Assembly: GCA_013146195.2 (NCBI GenBank)
Contig: CM028377.1
Location: forward strand, 102,763,547-102,827,546
Origin: Codonopsis lanceolata
Lineage: Eukaryota > Streptophyta > Magnoliopsida > Asterales > Campanulaceae
Length of the DNA: 64,000 nt
Direction: 5' to 3'
The notes under the pieces were generated by a model. The model was not told the origin of the DNA. It made no database searches and saw only the letters and a program-made list of their open reading frames with translations. Both the position numbers and the translations under genes were made by a program. Positions 32,756-45,500 of this stretch are shown one piece after another (positions within the stretch are counted from its first letter, which is position 1; each line of letters opens with the position of its first letter).

Positions 32756-32906
32756 CCTTGTGGACGCAAGGTGCTCAGGGCCTTGCGACCGCAAGGTCCC
32801 CATAAATTCGGTTATCGTGAAACAAAGCATGCAGACGTGGGAATCAGAATCGGTTGAACTGCATACCTTGCGGACGCAAGGTAAAAGCAACTTTGCGACC
32901 GCAAGG
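32756..32906 (+). repeat. Two pairs of CCTTGCG hairpins in Athila untranslated region
   Basis: Four near-identical stem-loops: CCTTGTGGACGCAAGG (32756-32771), CCTTGCGACCGCAAGG (32781-32796), CCTTGCGGACGCAAGG (32866-32881) and CTTTGCGACCGCAAGG (32891-32906). The arms are 6-7 bp. They alternate between a GGAC and a GACC loop, so the array is a duplicated pair about 110 bp apart. Confidence 0.8.
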
Positions 32907-33379
32907 TGTCTTTATTTAAGGAGGTGTCGGGCTTCATTGCAGAATCACCAGAAATCATCCCCTCCTTCATAACGCAGCAGCAGCAGCTTTTCCCCTCCTC
33001 CAAAATCCGGCGAATCTTCAAGAATTCTTCCGAGTTCTGGCCCGATTTACAAAGATCCCCTCGTCCTTCAAACTTCTCCTCTTCCTTCATCCCCCATTAC
33101 ACCCCATTGAATCTTGAAGCAAGGTGAGGTGCATCCATTTTTGCCGGCGAAGAGCTCGAACTCCGGCGACTATCCACCCAAAAGTTGCAATTCCCAAGTA
33201 ATTCTAACCCCTCTTTCATTTTTGATGTACAAATATATCTACATGTTAGGGTGTTAGAAACTTTACGTAGAGTTATATTTGCATGCTTTAGGAAATAATT
33301 TAATTTTTCATTTTTCATTTTAGATTTTAAAAAGAAATATATTTTAATTGTCAAATATTTTATTTTTGTGCTAAAACAA

Positions 33380-33807
33380 ATGGCCCTTAAGCGTAGAAAT
33401 CTTGGCCCCTCTACTTCTCGCCCTGTTGAGGAGGAAGAGCAACATTTTCACCACCGCCACTTTATTTCTTTCGAGGCCTCAGAGAGATACACTGCAAAGC
33501 TCTCCAAATCCTTGATTCCCGAGAGGGGATTCAAGGATGAAGAATTTGGCCTCCAAAATAATTTTAGAGCTCATAGGTGGGGTCGTTTGACTGAGTCTTC
33601 GAACAAGGCAATCGTGCCTATTGTTTGCGAGTTCTATGCTAATGGCCGCATTGGCATAGATGGTGGGGTTTTAGAGACTAGTAATGTTAGAGGCATTAGT
33701 GTTAACTTTTCGTCCCAAAGCATTAACATGTATTACGGCACCTCCAACTTCGCGGAGGGTGCCGATGACTATAGCGACCACCTCCATCCCCCTGTCCCTA
33801 TCGAGGT
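33380..33807 (+). pseudogene. Athila downstream ORF, cut by hAT
   Basis: Start at ATG 33380 (ATGGCCCTTAAGCG) is preferred to 33368 because homologous-style proteins start MALKRR-like and basic. Reads HRHFISFEASERYTAKLSKS, IPERGFKDE, and then IVPIVCEFYANG...NVRGISVNFSSQSINMYYG, the motif layout of the 'putative plant transposon protein' domain. It occupies the place of the Athila env-like ORF. No membrane segment is seen. At 33808 the frame runs into the hAT terminal sequence. A possible intron lies before it (AAG|GTGAGG at 33120). Confidence 0.6.
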
Positions 33808-33975
33808 TAGGGTGGGTGTCTCGTGCCCTTATCAGCAATCGATAAGGGCACGACACGATAAGCTTTACGAACACGGCATGATAAGGTTATCATGCCTAAA
33901 ACCAAAACCCAAACACGGCACGATAAAAACCCGAAAACACGGCACGACACGTTAAGCACGTTAAGCAAAAAACGG
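33808..33975. repeat. hAT left terminal region with CACGATAA repeats
   Basis: TAGGGTGGGT followed by several CACGATAAG and GGCACGA motifs in both orientations. TTATCAGCAATCGATAAGGG at 33829 is itself palindromic. Such subterminal motifs bind hAT transposase in known elements. Confidence 0.65.
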
Positions 33976-34539
33976 TCGGGATTTTTTTGTTAGGCACGAT
34001 AAGCCCGTTAGGCAAGATTTTTAAAATAAAAATAATTATAAATTTCTAAAATAAATTATCTATCAACATTCAATCATTCCCATACTGTTCTTGCAGCCAG
34101 TTACAAAACATACAACTACACAAAAATACAAAATCACTAGCCAACTATTCAACAAGTTAAGACTAGAAATTAGGAAATTGGGAATGAACCGAATGATAGG
34201 ATGGTAGGAATTGATGCACCAAAGATCCAAAAGTACCAAACCCACTAGTCAACAACTAAACTAGAAGTGCAAATCACAAACATAGTCTAAAAAGATTACA
34301 AAAAATGTCTAAAGATTACACAAATGATCCAAAAAAAGTTAAGACTTCAACTTCATTCGTTTATCCGATGATTCAATCCACTTCAACGTTCACCAACCTA
34401 TTCATATAGATGTCATAAAGCTAGTTAAAAAAACTTAAAATATCCAACAATATGATTTAATCAAATTTAAATAAGTACCAATTATTCAAATTTTTACTTA
34501 CATTGTTAGATGTGCTACCCAAACTAGAGCCTGGTCCTG

Positions 34540-36740
34540 GGGAAGGATCATCAGCATCATTAATATCCAAGTTCATGATATCTTCACTGAGCTCTTCAGT
34601 CTTCAATGAGTGATGATCTACATGCATTCATAAATATTATTAGCAAGAAACTAAAAATTACATTGTAATGAAGATTAAATTGACAGCTAAAGCTTGTTTG
34701 CAAATTAAAGAAGTAAGAGATACGCTTACATTTATCGCCAAATAGCCAATCTCTTGTACATATTATTGCCTCCACGTGCTTGGTTTCGTGCACTACGATA
34801 TTGATCGAGTACTGCCCTCCTACACTAAATGATGCTTTAGATGCAACAGCTTGAAACTGAATGCATAAAATATCTCGAGCCATAGCTGCAATTTCAGATA
34901 CCGATATTGATTTGATCTCCAATAATCAAGAATATCTAGATGGTCTTCACAATTCAATCTTGGCTCATCCAAATAAAGCTCTAATTGAGATTTGTGAACA
35001 CCAAAAGCACCATCATTATTAAATGTCCCGAATTTCTATAGAAAACAAAAAACAAGTTGTACTAAAAGAGTTAATTAAAAATTGGAAAACTTAAGAGTAA
35101 CATATAAAAATAAGAAAAGATCAAAAGAATAGAAAAATTACCATCAACTTCTTTGTTCTTTCATCTCGTAGAATGTTAGAAGTTTCCTTGAAATTACCAC
35201 AAATGGGATTGTTAGATTCACGAACATGATTCATATCGGGTCTCTTTTCATATTGAGCAAACAAACTAAACAAAGTCTCCTTGACTTTCAAAAATGCAGA
35301 GAAGCACGGTAACCATAGATCTCTTCATATTCAAAATCCACAAAATCAAGTTTATACCGAGGATCTACAACCACGCCAATGCCAAAACCAAACTAAACTC
35401 CGACCAATACTTCTCAAATTTTGGAAGCATCCTTAAGGCTATATCCTTGACATACACATCATCACTTTCAAGATTCCTCAAGCAAATACTCATAACATGT
35501 ACTAACACACGGAAAATACAAGTTCGAAGTGGGATACTTTGTTCCGTAAAAAATATTAGTTATCTCATAAAACAAAGCCAAGAAATCACATATCTTCTCC
35601 ACCTTGTCCCACTCTAATGCATCAAGACAATGCTTATAATTTGAATCAAGTAATGCTAGATGACGTAATGCACGCCGATAAAACAAAGCACTTTCAAGCA
35701 TATGGTAAGTAGAATTCCATCTTGTTGCCACATCTTGTCTCAAACCTCTTTTAGAGTCCAATTGCATTTGACTCACAACCTCCAAAAACTTTACCTTCCT
35801 TGATTGAGACCCTCTCACATACTTAACACTTTCACGGACTTTATGCACACATTTATCAATATCTTTCAATCCCTCTTGAACCACTAAATTAACAATGTGT
35901 GCACAACAACGAACATGAAAAAGTTTTCCATTTGCAACAAGTGATCCTTTGAAATGATTCATCAACAAATCAGCGACACATCATTAGCGTAGCATTGTCC
36001 AAAGTCAAAGAGAAAATTCGCTATCAATATTCCACTCACGCACCAATGAAATGATTTTGTCACACAAAGCAACACCACTATGTGGAGGAGGTAAAAACAA
36101 AAAATTAAGCAACCTTTTTGCAAACTCCAATTGATATCAATGAAATGAGCCGTAAGACTTAGATAACCATCCGTGGTGATACTACTCCAAAGAATCGATG
36201 TCAAAGAAATCCTACCAGAGTCGATTCTAGCATAGATTGCATCCTAACCTTTTCTCTTGCATACATAGCAAGAATATCAGCCTTTAATTGTGTTTCTAGA
36301 CACACAATGAAGATTTGGATACAAATAATCAAAACATGCTCGAATCCCATCATACTCAACAAACCGAAATGGTAAATCATGCATGACAATAGCAGTAGCT
36401 ACTAACTCGCGAAAATGCTCACCATCAAACTTACATGTTTTCAAAGACATCGATCCTTGATCCCCACCAAGGAGTAGCCACCCACATCACGTGCATTTCT
36501 TCTTGGGCAATTTTTCATATGACGGCTTAATGTGCCGCCATTCTTGCTATCGCCTTTATAGACATTTTTGCATAATTTGCACCTTGCTCTTTGAATGTTG
36601 TCTTCTTGTAATGGAATCTTCTCAAAGATTTTCCAAACATTTGATCGAAGCTTCCTTGTTTTTTTTTTTTGGCTCATTTGTAGATGTGGTGGTGAATGTT
36701 TCGGCATCCATCTCGACAACATCATCACCATCAACGCCAC
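34540..36740 (-). pseudogene. hAT transposase, degenerate
   Basis: Minus-strand pieces in order. BED zinc finger (36650-36500): VWKIFEKIP, RARCKLCKNVYKGDSKNGG, TLSRHMKNCP. Then FRFVEYDG-like and KADILAMYAREK (36390-36240). A SITTDGYLSLTAHFID segment (36190-36120). Core (35968-35468): FHVRCCAHIVNLVVQEGL, DVATRWNSTYHMLESALFYR, LEWDKVEKICDFLALFYEIT. Then KYWSEFSLVLA..DPRYK (35420-35350). hATC dimerisation (34900-34730): MARDILCIQFQAVASKASFS and VEAIICTRDWLFGD. Several frameshifts separate the pieces. Cut-and-paste transposase of the plant ZBED/RICESLEEPER type; inactive here. Confidence 0.88.
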
Positions 36741-36889
36741 TCAAATTTATTTGGTCATCCATACTTGATCTCTCAGATAGAATTAAAAACAAAAACAAAA
36801 AGAAAATATTTAATAGGATAAGAATTTGTAAGTGACATATATCAATGAAGCCATGAAGGGAAACAACATAAGAATTTGTAAGTGACATA

Positions 36890-38670
36890 TATCAATTGTA
36901 AGGGAAACAAAAGTGTTTTCTTAAACCATGCGCCAAGTCAACCTGCATAATAATTTTGAGACCGAGGGAATAATAATTATTATTATTTCACTGTATTTTC
37001 TAGATTTTTTAATCAATATGTTTTTTTACATAAGATATGATCAAGAATTAAAAGTAAATATTTGCATGATACATATAAGTCCATAAAACTCATAAAACTT
37101 GTGTTATAATTGTAACTTTTATTACTAAATAAAGTTTAAATTAGATTAGAGAAATATTATTTTTAAAAATATTACTCAATAATACAATCAGAGATTACAT
37201 AATTTTATAATTTTTTGTCCATTTCCAATAAAAATATAATTTATGACATTAAAATATTAAAAGATAAGGGTTAGTACTTAGTATTGTTTACAAAACATTA
37301 TCACATATAGATATAGTGGATAAATAATTAGAATGAGAAATTCGAAATATGAAAGTGACCCTATAATCTTGACTTGAGATTAGTGGTTAGCTAATGTAAT
37401 GAATAATGATTCAGCTTACTATTATGTAATTGTAATTGTAATTGTAATTAGTAGTATGCAAAAGAGGAATTTAGGAAGGGGAACTAAACTGAGATATAAG
37501 AGTTGTTGAACTGTAAGTTTTTAAGAATATAAGTCAAATCATAAAAAAAAAGTAAATGAATAAGGCTACGTTGGTCCCACAATTCCAAGTTATACAAAAT
37601 TCAATTGATCTTCTAATTTAAATTTAGAATTTTGAAATTGAGCATCTCGATCTCACGAGACTTAGCCGTTTATGAAGCTTTGATGTGGTTGTGGAATACG
37701 AAGAGTCCAATAGACCATGCAAAGGAGTTGTGTGTCGGAATAAAACTTGTAAATTCTAATCACACAACTCACAACTTGACAAGGCCCCGCTACATAATTT
37801 TCTGGTCTATTAATACCAAGTCTATGAATAACTGCAACAACTTATTTTTGATATTGCTTAAGCAAAAGTGACATGAAGGGAAACAAGGCGTAATATATGT
37901 GATTGAAAAACATAGCTAGGAAAACGGAATGACGGATCCAATTAAAGCTTACACACGATTTAATACAAATGTTACGAAGATTTAACTTTCAAGGCTCAAG
38001 GCTCGAACAAGGCTTTCAATCTATCACGCATGATTAAGCACCCTATATATGTACATCACAATTCACAAGTGTTGGATTGGATCTTACTTACCTAATGCCT
38101 AATGGAAACGCAGATCACGTGATTAATATTAAGGAGTAAATTCAGTCCGCTCTTTTCACGATATTTACTCAAATCGGTGAGCGACAAAACTAACGAATCA
38201 CATGAATGAGAATACTCAATCAAACCAATTTTGAGTTACAAGACGTGAGTTCTTTTATTATATTTCAAAGCAGCCAACTTTTATGTTCACAAAGATCATA
38301 AAGTTTGCACGAGAGGAAATCCTAGAGATCCCAAAACACTTGCCCGCCTTGATCCTCGAACCAATATGTCATGCATGAAACAAGTTACTTTGCACATTTT
38401 TCTTTGTTTATTGTACTGCACTACCAAGATTATTAAATTACCCGACATCACGAAAATGTAATAGGAAAATTCTAACAAAATTAATAATCTAAACAAAGCC
38501 TCCGGCTTCAATTACCAATTATATTTTTCTCAAATTTTGGGTAACTACTATCGAGCAAAAATGTTAATGAGAGATGAACTTACATGAAACAAATTTAAAA
38601 TGAGTGACTTCTTAACTGCATGAAATCGACTTAGGCGAATAGGCGCCCAAGGGGCCAAGGTACCGGGTAA
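36890..38670. other. Long hAT 5' flank without recognised gene
   Basis: AT-rich, no transposase similarity. A short (TAATTG)n-like run lies near 37425-37445. This 1.8 kb separates the BED exon from the GA-rich minisatellite; it may be 5' untranslated sequence, an intron or a captured fragment. Confidence 0.4.
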
Positions 38671-38673
38671 TCG

Positions 38674-39022
38674 TAGTCTTAGAGAGAGAGTGAGAGACCG
38701 AGAGACCGAGAGACCGAGAGACCGAGAGTGAGAGTTACTTACCTTACCCTTCCTGGCCCGGCGACAAGAAGTCGCTCCGCCTCCTTGCTCCTTAGTCCTT
38801 AGTCCTACAATGCTACACAAATGCATCCGTAGAGAGATAGCGAGAGACGAGATAGTGAGAGACGAGAGAGGGAGAGACCGTGCAGGCCTGCCTTCAAGAA
38901 GCCGCTTGACTGCCGCCTCCTTAGTCCTTACACAAAACAGACCTGTAGAGAGACTGAGAGAGAGTGAGAGACCAGAGAGTGAGAGACGAGAGAGTGGAGA
39001 GACTGAGAGACTGAGAGTGACT
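38674..39022. repeat. GAGAC/GAGAG minisatellite with embedded longer units
   Basis: First block: GAGACC repeated at 38690-38728. Two further blocks (38828-38880 and 38945-39020) mix GAGAC and GAGAG. The blocks are separated by a longer repeated segment containing AAGAAG(T/C)CGCT, CGCCTCCTT, and CCTTAGTCCTTA, and CCTGTAGAGAG. So about three units of roughly 130-150 bp, each ending in a GA array. Lies just inside the hAT right end. Confidence 0.75.
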
Positions 39023-39124
39023 CACCTTTAAAGATCCGGCTTCCGTCTCCAAGAAGCTACTGCTTCCCTTCCGCCTTCCTACGGCTTAAACAATAGCTAA
39101 TTGTTTCTCTTTAGGTTTTTACTA

Positions 39125-39321
39125 TTTATACCTATTTTTATCGTGCTTATCGGGTCCGGGCACGATAAAAAAAACCCGATAACTACCCGAATCTTAACGT
39201 GCCTTATCAAAGGCACGATAACGCCCGAACCCGATAAGCCCTCGCCCAAACCTATACTCTCAAGGAAATTTCGTGTCGTTCGTGTCGGTCAATTGTGCCG
39301 TGCCTTAAATTGCCACCCCTA
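39125..39321. repeat. hAT right terminal region
   Basis: On minus it begins TAGGGGTGGCAATTTAAGGC and continues with GGCACGGCACAATTGACC, TTATCGGGTTCGGGCG and repeated CACGATAA motifs, matching the motif content of the left end at 33808-33975. Confidence 0.8.
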
Positions 39322-39781
39322 CTTCCGGCTCTATATTATTATCTATTTCAGTTCTTTTTCCTTTTCATTTGATTCTGTACATTCGTACATATCTGCATTC
39401 ATTCTGTTATTTTATTTTGGGGACATATGACCAAAATTTGTAATTAATAGGGATAGATAGTTTCCCCACTTCTCTTTCTATTTCTTAAAATGGTGTGCTT
39501 GCTTGCTTGCGCTCAAAAATAAAAAGCCGAGAAAATCCACATATAACAAAGAAGATGTAGTACCATATTTGCTTTATTTTTCTGCTCATATATTTGTAAA
39601 ATAAATAAAGACTTTATCGTTTAGATACCGCACACACGCACGCATATAGGAATATTCCGAACTATTACCCTACACCATGGCCAGCCTACCCCCTGCATAA
39701 TCCAACGTTAGAATGCATATAGTTTTTCAGACACTTCAGGCATCGACCGATTTTTGCATCTCTCGGTTATGAGCCGCCTCT

Positions 39782-39829
<48 letters not shown>

Positions 39830-40100
39830 CTAAAAAAAATGCGCAAGTTAGAAAAAAAATGAATGATAAAAATAAATGCGCAATAAAAAAAATGATAATA
39901 AACAGGGGCTGATTTATAATTCTCAGATGTTCGACCTAGATCATTTCGGATGGTGGATCCTGGAAAGAGTATAGGCCATTCGCCTGGGACCACCAATTCC
40001 GGGAGTCGAAAGGCAGTGGAATACGTTGGTCCTATACTGAGAAAGAATCCACGCCTTAAAAAGTCACGAGACTGCCAAAATAAAGCAGGTGCTTATCCGG
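39322..40100. other. Unassigned, possible Athila continuation
   Basis: No convincing gene. 39322-39430 could continue the Athila downstream region interrupted by hAT (TTTTGGGGACATATGACC resembles a post-ORF phrase), but I cannot prove it. Contains an (AT)n run at 39784-39820. From about 39900 the sequence may be the worn leader of Tat-A. Confidence 0.35.
39784..39820. repeat. (AT)n microsatellite
   Basis: About 18 AT dinucleotides without interruption. Confidence 0.9.
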
Positions 40101-40429
40101 TCAATTATAGGAAAAAAAAAATATAATAATAAAATACTAATAAAAAGGCACGCTGTACTCCAAGCCTGCATACCCTCGGCCCGGCCTTACGATACCTACC
40201 AAACCCCATTTTCCTCGTAAACCCCGGCCCGAATTTGGAAAGGCGAGATAATATCGGCCGGTTGATACGTGAAACTAGTGCGTAAATCGATCGAGGGTAT
40301 CGCTTCATATCGTAGAGGCGGAATCGCCTGGGCACGATCCGAGCAAGATGGCGTAAGAAAGTGAACAGCCATGGGTACAAATTGTGGGCTCCGGGTATGC
40401 CTGCCTCCGCAATGCAGAATGGTTTGACC

Positions 40430-42590
40430 AAAGGTTGGGTGCAATGATGAGTCAAATGGCTAGTCTCGGTACAAAGTCTAAAATCCAAAGGTGAGGTGAA
40501 CTCTTCCCCTACTATTCCCCAAGAAGCATCCACATCTCTGGTGCCTCCAAACCCAACTCCTCAGCCAAACACTAACCCACCAAATACTACCACTATCCCA
40601 AATCCCAATCCTCCACCAAGTCCCTATTACCCAAATATCTATCCTTACCCGCCTTATCCACCATATCTTCCCCCAAATACCTAGAACCCAAATGACCTCC
40701 CTTTTCCTATGACTAACCCACTCCTAAATAGCCCACATATGGACCCAAAAAGCTTTAACCCACCAGGTCAAGTTACCACATACTTACCTCCTAATGATCC
40801 TGGTCGCTCGGCCGAAACCTTCAATAACCCACCAATTGGGATCATACATATCAAAACCCACCGACCGAATCCATATACCCAAAACCCACTAAACCAAAAT
40901 CCCTACACCGTCCAAAATCCACCAACCCAAGACTTTTATCCAACCCAATACCCATATCCAGCCCAGAATCCTTATAATGCCCAAATTCCATTAACCCAGA
41001 ATCCATATACTGTCCAAAACCCACCAGCCCAAAATCCCTACTTTCAACCAGAAAATAACCCAACCTTCCCAAATCCAAACAAGATATACCAAAACCAACT
41101 CCCCGACCACCAAAATGGAGGCCGACATGGAAAATATGAAGGCCATGATGCTTAAACTTCTCAATAAAGGGGAATTTTCTACTCGGGCCCTAACATTGCA
41201 ACCATCAGCAATACTTCCCTCAAAATTCAAAATGCTCGACATAGAAAAGTTTGACGGGACTGGATGCCCTATATCCCATTTGAAGTCTTATTCCACTGGC
41301 ATGCAGTCACGGGGAGCTAGCTTTGAGGCTATGGCTTCCAATTTTCACCTCACCCTGTTGAGCTGCCAAACAATGGTTAATGTTGTGTCGACAGCGGTAG
41401 TACATTCATGAATACCGGGACCAGACGAATAGCCGAAGCATTCCTTGAAAGATACAAAGATAATACGGTCAAGCCCCGAAAATAGAGGGACCTTGAATCG
41501 TGCACCCAACGGGAAAAGGAAACTGCGCCGAGTTTGCGATCGTGGAAGAGAAAGTCGGCACGTACCTTTGATGACGTCGATCCCAGTCATGCCGAATGTT
41601 CATCAAAAACCTCCAACCCATTTACCTGGAACATATGCGGTACCTCCCCTATACCAATTTCAAAGAAATAGTGGAGATAGGAGCCCGTATTGATGATGAT
41701 ATACGATGGCCAATTAAAACCAATACGCCTCCTAGTTCTTCCGTCAATACTCCAAAGGAAAGACAACGCGCAGACTCGGTAGTCCAAATATATCATGGTA
41801 GGGAATGCCTCAACCCCATTTTCTACCCAAAATTATAGCTTTGTTCCATGGTATTATGGCCTGTCGGACATCCACATGGGAGCAAATAATGGCCCGCTAC
41901 GTAAACGGCTTAAATCGAATAAAGGTAAGCTTTTCAAGATTTTGATGAACCGCAAGCTCCCCTGTACCGTGATATTATAGGGGCTAATGGCACAAGGAGT
42001 GTTGAATTTGGAAAATTATAAGCCACTGACCCCCCGCCCAGACTTGGAACCATGCCCAAGATCTTGTGAATATCATCGCTCCAAGGGTCACCTCACCGAC
42101 AAATGTTACACCTCAAAAATGCTATCCGAGGACCTAATAGATGATAAGGTTATTGAAAACCTCCACCTGCACTCAAATGTAGTCAATAAACCTCTACCTC
42201 AAATCAATATGATTGAGGTTGATGAAAACCCTTTTGTGCCCAAGTTTGAAATAAATAAACATCCACTTCCATATATCCTCATTCCTATTCCTCCACCCTT
42301 ATCCATAAAAGAGCCTAGCTGTAATATGCTCTCTTGGGACACCATCCTTGGTAGCCAAAACACCTGTAACATTGAAAAAGCCACTTGGGTTGGTGGAGAT
42401 GTTAGCCACCTTACCCGATCTGGCCGAGCCTACCGGCCAAATGAACCCGAAAGAGGTGACCACTGCGAAAAGATCAAGTAACATATACTTGGGGCTAAAC
42501 GGTGGAAGATTCTTTATTAGCTCAGATGAAGAAAACTCAGGCCAACATCTCCATCTAGGGCTTACTATGTGCTTCCAAGACCCACCGTGA
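40430..42590 (+). pseudogene. Tat-A gag, degenerate
   Basis: A Pro/Asn/Gln-rich N-terminal part (40496-41155) carries imperfect repeats of QNPYTVQNPPxQNPY. The core follows: LPSKFKMLDIEKFDGTG and CPISHLKSY (41210-41290), and further on MFIKNLQPIYLEHMRYLPYT and NFKEIVEIGARIDDDI (41596-41700). A zinc-knuckle variant CEYHRSKGHLTDKCYTSK with ligands C-x2-H-x4-H-x4-C is at 42067-42120. It ends with a SHLTRSGRAYRP segment (42408-42440). Frames change repeatedly and one internal stop splits the Pro-rich part (40683). Gag builds particles; this copy is dead. Confidence 0.8.
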
Positions 42591-45500
42591 TACGCTGGCT
42601 AAGTCACTAAGCCAGGCAGTCGTTCCTATTGAAACCTCCCCCAATGAGCTTACTCAAATGATCGGGAACATCCATTTCGGGAACGTAATAATGTTTACCG
42701 ATCTAGACCTGCCAAGGGAAGGAACTAACCACATTGATGCTCTTCACATCACCGTGGAATTTCGAGAAACGGGTTCCCCGAAGTTTTGATAGATAATGGG
42801 TCTTCACCGAATGTATGTCCTACCAGGTACACTAGCCAAGCCGGGATAAAGATATCGAACTCACTCCTTCCTCGCAAACAAATAAGGCATACGACAACAC
42901 CATCGATGTGTCTTGGGGGTGGTCACTTTAATGTTAACCTGGCCCTTAAACATGCCGCTTGAGTTCCAAGTCCCGGATATACCAACCACCTTTAGCCTTG
43001 TTGTTGACGCCCGATTCATGGGGTAAAGGGGTAGCCTCTTCATTACACCAACAGTGTCAAATTCATCCACGATGACCACATAGTAATTATTCCTCGCCGA
43101 CAAGATCGTGGAGAATAAGGAAAGCGAGGATATCCCAATCCTCGAGATAGAACATGAAGACACCGGTATTTTCTCGCTGGCTTTGAGGTTATCCCCAAGC
43201 CGTGATCAACGCCATTGAATATGGCCGAGAAACTGACATCATTGGAAAGAAAGTCACTTCCCTAGGAAACATGGTCCCTTTAAACATGTTCCGAAAAATG
43301 AATTATATGTCTGTCTAGGTCTCGCGTAAATCAGCAAGGGCTAGTTAATTTAGTCCAAGATGAACTTAAGGAATGTATCCCTCCTTTCGTCTAGGATACA
43401 CGCCTACTCAGGTGAAGTAGCCAATCATGAAACGTAAACGTAAGAAAAGAAAGGCGTAAAAGAAAAAAGTGTCCTTATGAATATCCCCCTCTCCAACCCT
43501 ATAGAAAAACCTTAAATGGTTACTTTGTACGTAAGGGGAAACCGAAGCCTATCTCATGTTTCCCGAACCTGGATAGACCGTAATGGGAAAAGGTGCCCCT
43601 CGGTTGGGAAGTCTTTGATGATGTCATAGATTCTCAGATGATATGGAACAGTTACCACGAGCCCTCAGAGCACCGCTTATAAGATCTGCACTATTGAAAA
43701 TACTTGGTCTATAGACCAAGATGATTATGCTTTGCCCCGCTAGATGATGACGGCCTAGGAGGCGACAATTTTCTCGGGTATGATAGATGGAGGCACCGAT
43801 TATGAAAAACTCCCCGCTGAGTTCGAGTCTATTTATAATAAGCCTCTGCGAATTGGTACACCACGACCGGTCCGCCTCCCGACACCCGAGCACTTGGTAG
43901 ACCGCTTGGGATATACTATCCCGATCCTTTTCTAGCTTTTTTACGGATTGGTCATCTACCAATCCGCTACCTATAGTTGAGGATCTTAAACCCCGTGTCC
44001 TCAACAATGTAATAACCCCATATAATGTGCTTTTAATAATAATATATGGATGTCTTTGCTTATTCCTTAGTTGCACCTAATTTAAAAGACACATTAAATA
44101 ATAATAATTATGATAATGAGTCATTTAATAAAATGGACCCAAAAGATAAAAATTATCTACTTGAGCTTGCAAAGTCGGGCCGAGTACCGAGAACTGAGCC
44201 ATTCATCGCCATCTTGAAGACTCCGTCCACTATCAACCCTGGAAATTTGGACAATGAAATCAAAGAAATCGACGCAAGCTACCTCCAAGGTCCGAAAGAA
44301 AGGCACTCATTGATCTCCTCAAAGAGTTCGTAGACATCTTTGTCCGGGTCCTACGAAGATATGCCCTACTAGATCCTTTATAGTCGAGCACTGATTCCAC
44401 ATATCCAGATACTCCCCCCAAACAAAAGCTCCGCCGCATCGCCGTAATGGTCACTACAAGTCAAAGAAGAAATCATGAAGCAATAACTTCATTCGGTAGT
44501 TGAATACCCGACCCGGCCGTCCAATATAGTGACCGCTCCCAAGCCCAACGGGAAAGTCGAATATGTGTAGACTTCGCGACCTCAACAAAGCTGCCGCCCA
44601 AAGATGACTTCCCCCGCCCAACATTGATATCGTGGTAGATGCCGTGCCCACAAAGTCTCGATCCTTCGTCGATGATGCCGGGCTACAACCAAATCAAAAT
44701 GGCAGCAGAAGATCGAGAAGACTTCATTCACTACTCCCCGGGGGACTCACTGCTATAATCGTCATGCCATTCGGATTAAAGAATGCCTGAGCCACTTACC
44801 GTAGGGCTGCCACCACCCTCTTCCACGACATGATCCACAAGGAGATGGAGGTCTATGTCGATGATATGATCGTGCATTCCAAATGCGCATACGGTGCTCA
44901 CATTAAAGATCTTCGAAGTTCTTCGAAAGACTCGAAAAGCACCGATGAAGCTTAACCCCACCAAATGCACATTCAAGTTACTGAGGCAAAGATCCCGGGA
45001 TTCTTAGTAATCGAGCAAGGCATCGAGATCGAGCCAAAAAGATCAAAGCCATCTTAGAAATGCCAAAAAAAACTCCTCCGAAGTCAAAGGCTTCCTAGGC
45101 CGATACATCGCCTGGCTTTATCGACAAACTGACCACCACCAAGTGAGCCCCTCTTTAAACTCCTAAAAAGAATACCTCTACTAAATTGACCAAGTCTGGG
45201 ACTCGAAAGTGCCGCCTAGCCTTCGAGAAAATAAACCTACCTTACCAATCCCCCATGCTAGCTCCACCTCATACACATAAACCTCTCCTCATATACTTAA
45301 CCGTCACACACTTCGAGGGGTTATGCTCGCCCAAGAAAGAAGATTCCTACATTGAAAATGCCATATTTTCATAAGTAGGAAGCTACAAGGAAGCGAGCTA
45401 AATTATTCTAAGACCGAAAAAGTCGCACCTGCCTAGTCCGGGCCACTCAAGGCTAAAAACCTACTGTGGAAGGTCCATCAAGCTCATATCCAGATGGACC

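Larger units (their letters stand above)
28494..33807 (+). mobile_element. Athila-like Ty3/gypsy element, 5' end lost at gap
   Basis: Plus-strand order: end of gag, protease, RT, RNase H, integrase, a hairpin-rich untranslated region, then a downstream ORF. The RT opening MCMHKIHLEEGNKPSRERQR, the FMDDFSVFG box and the post-pol GTGGGAGGCAACCCAC motif are typical of the Athila lineage. Gag N-terminus and 5' LTR fall at or before the N gap. The right part is interrupted by the hAT element at 33808; 39322 onward may be its continuation. No LTR of this element is identified. Confidence 0.85.
33808..39321 (-). mobile_element. hAT DNA transposon, degenerate
   Basis: The right end, read inward on minus, starts TAGGGGTGGCAATTTAAGGC (39321 down). 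The left end starts TAGGGTGGGTGTC at 33808. Subterminal regions on both sides are full of CACGATAAG/CTTATCGTG and GGCACGATAA motifs, the usual hAT subterminal repeats. The coding strand is minus with BED finger, RNase H-like core and hATC dimerisation pieces. It interrupts the Athila downstream ORF. An 8-bp target duplication is expected, but ATCGAGGT on the left and CTTCCGGC on the right do not match, so an end may be shifted, mutated or deleted. Confidence 0.82.

Noticed and set aside
32760..33127. Several short frames on both strands between Athila pol and its downstream ORF
   Set aside because: They cover the hairpin-rich untranslated region and have no family motif.
35294..35617. 107-codon plus-strand frame inside hAT
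   Set aside because: It is antisense to the transposase core, which has clear motifs on minus.
40105..40533. 142-codon minus-strand frame
   Set aside because: It is antisense to the likely Tat-A gag start and has no recognisable domain.
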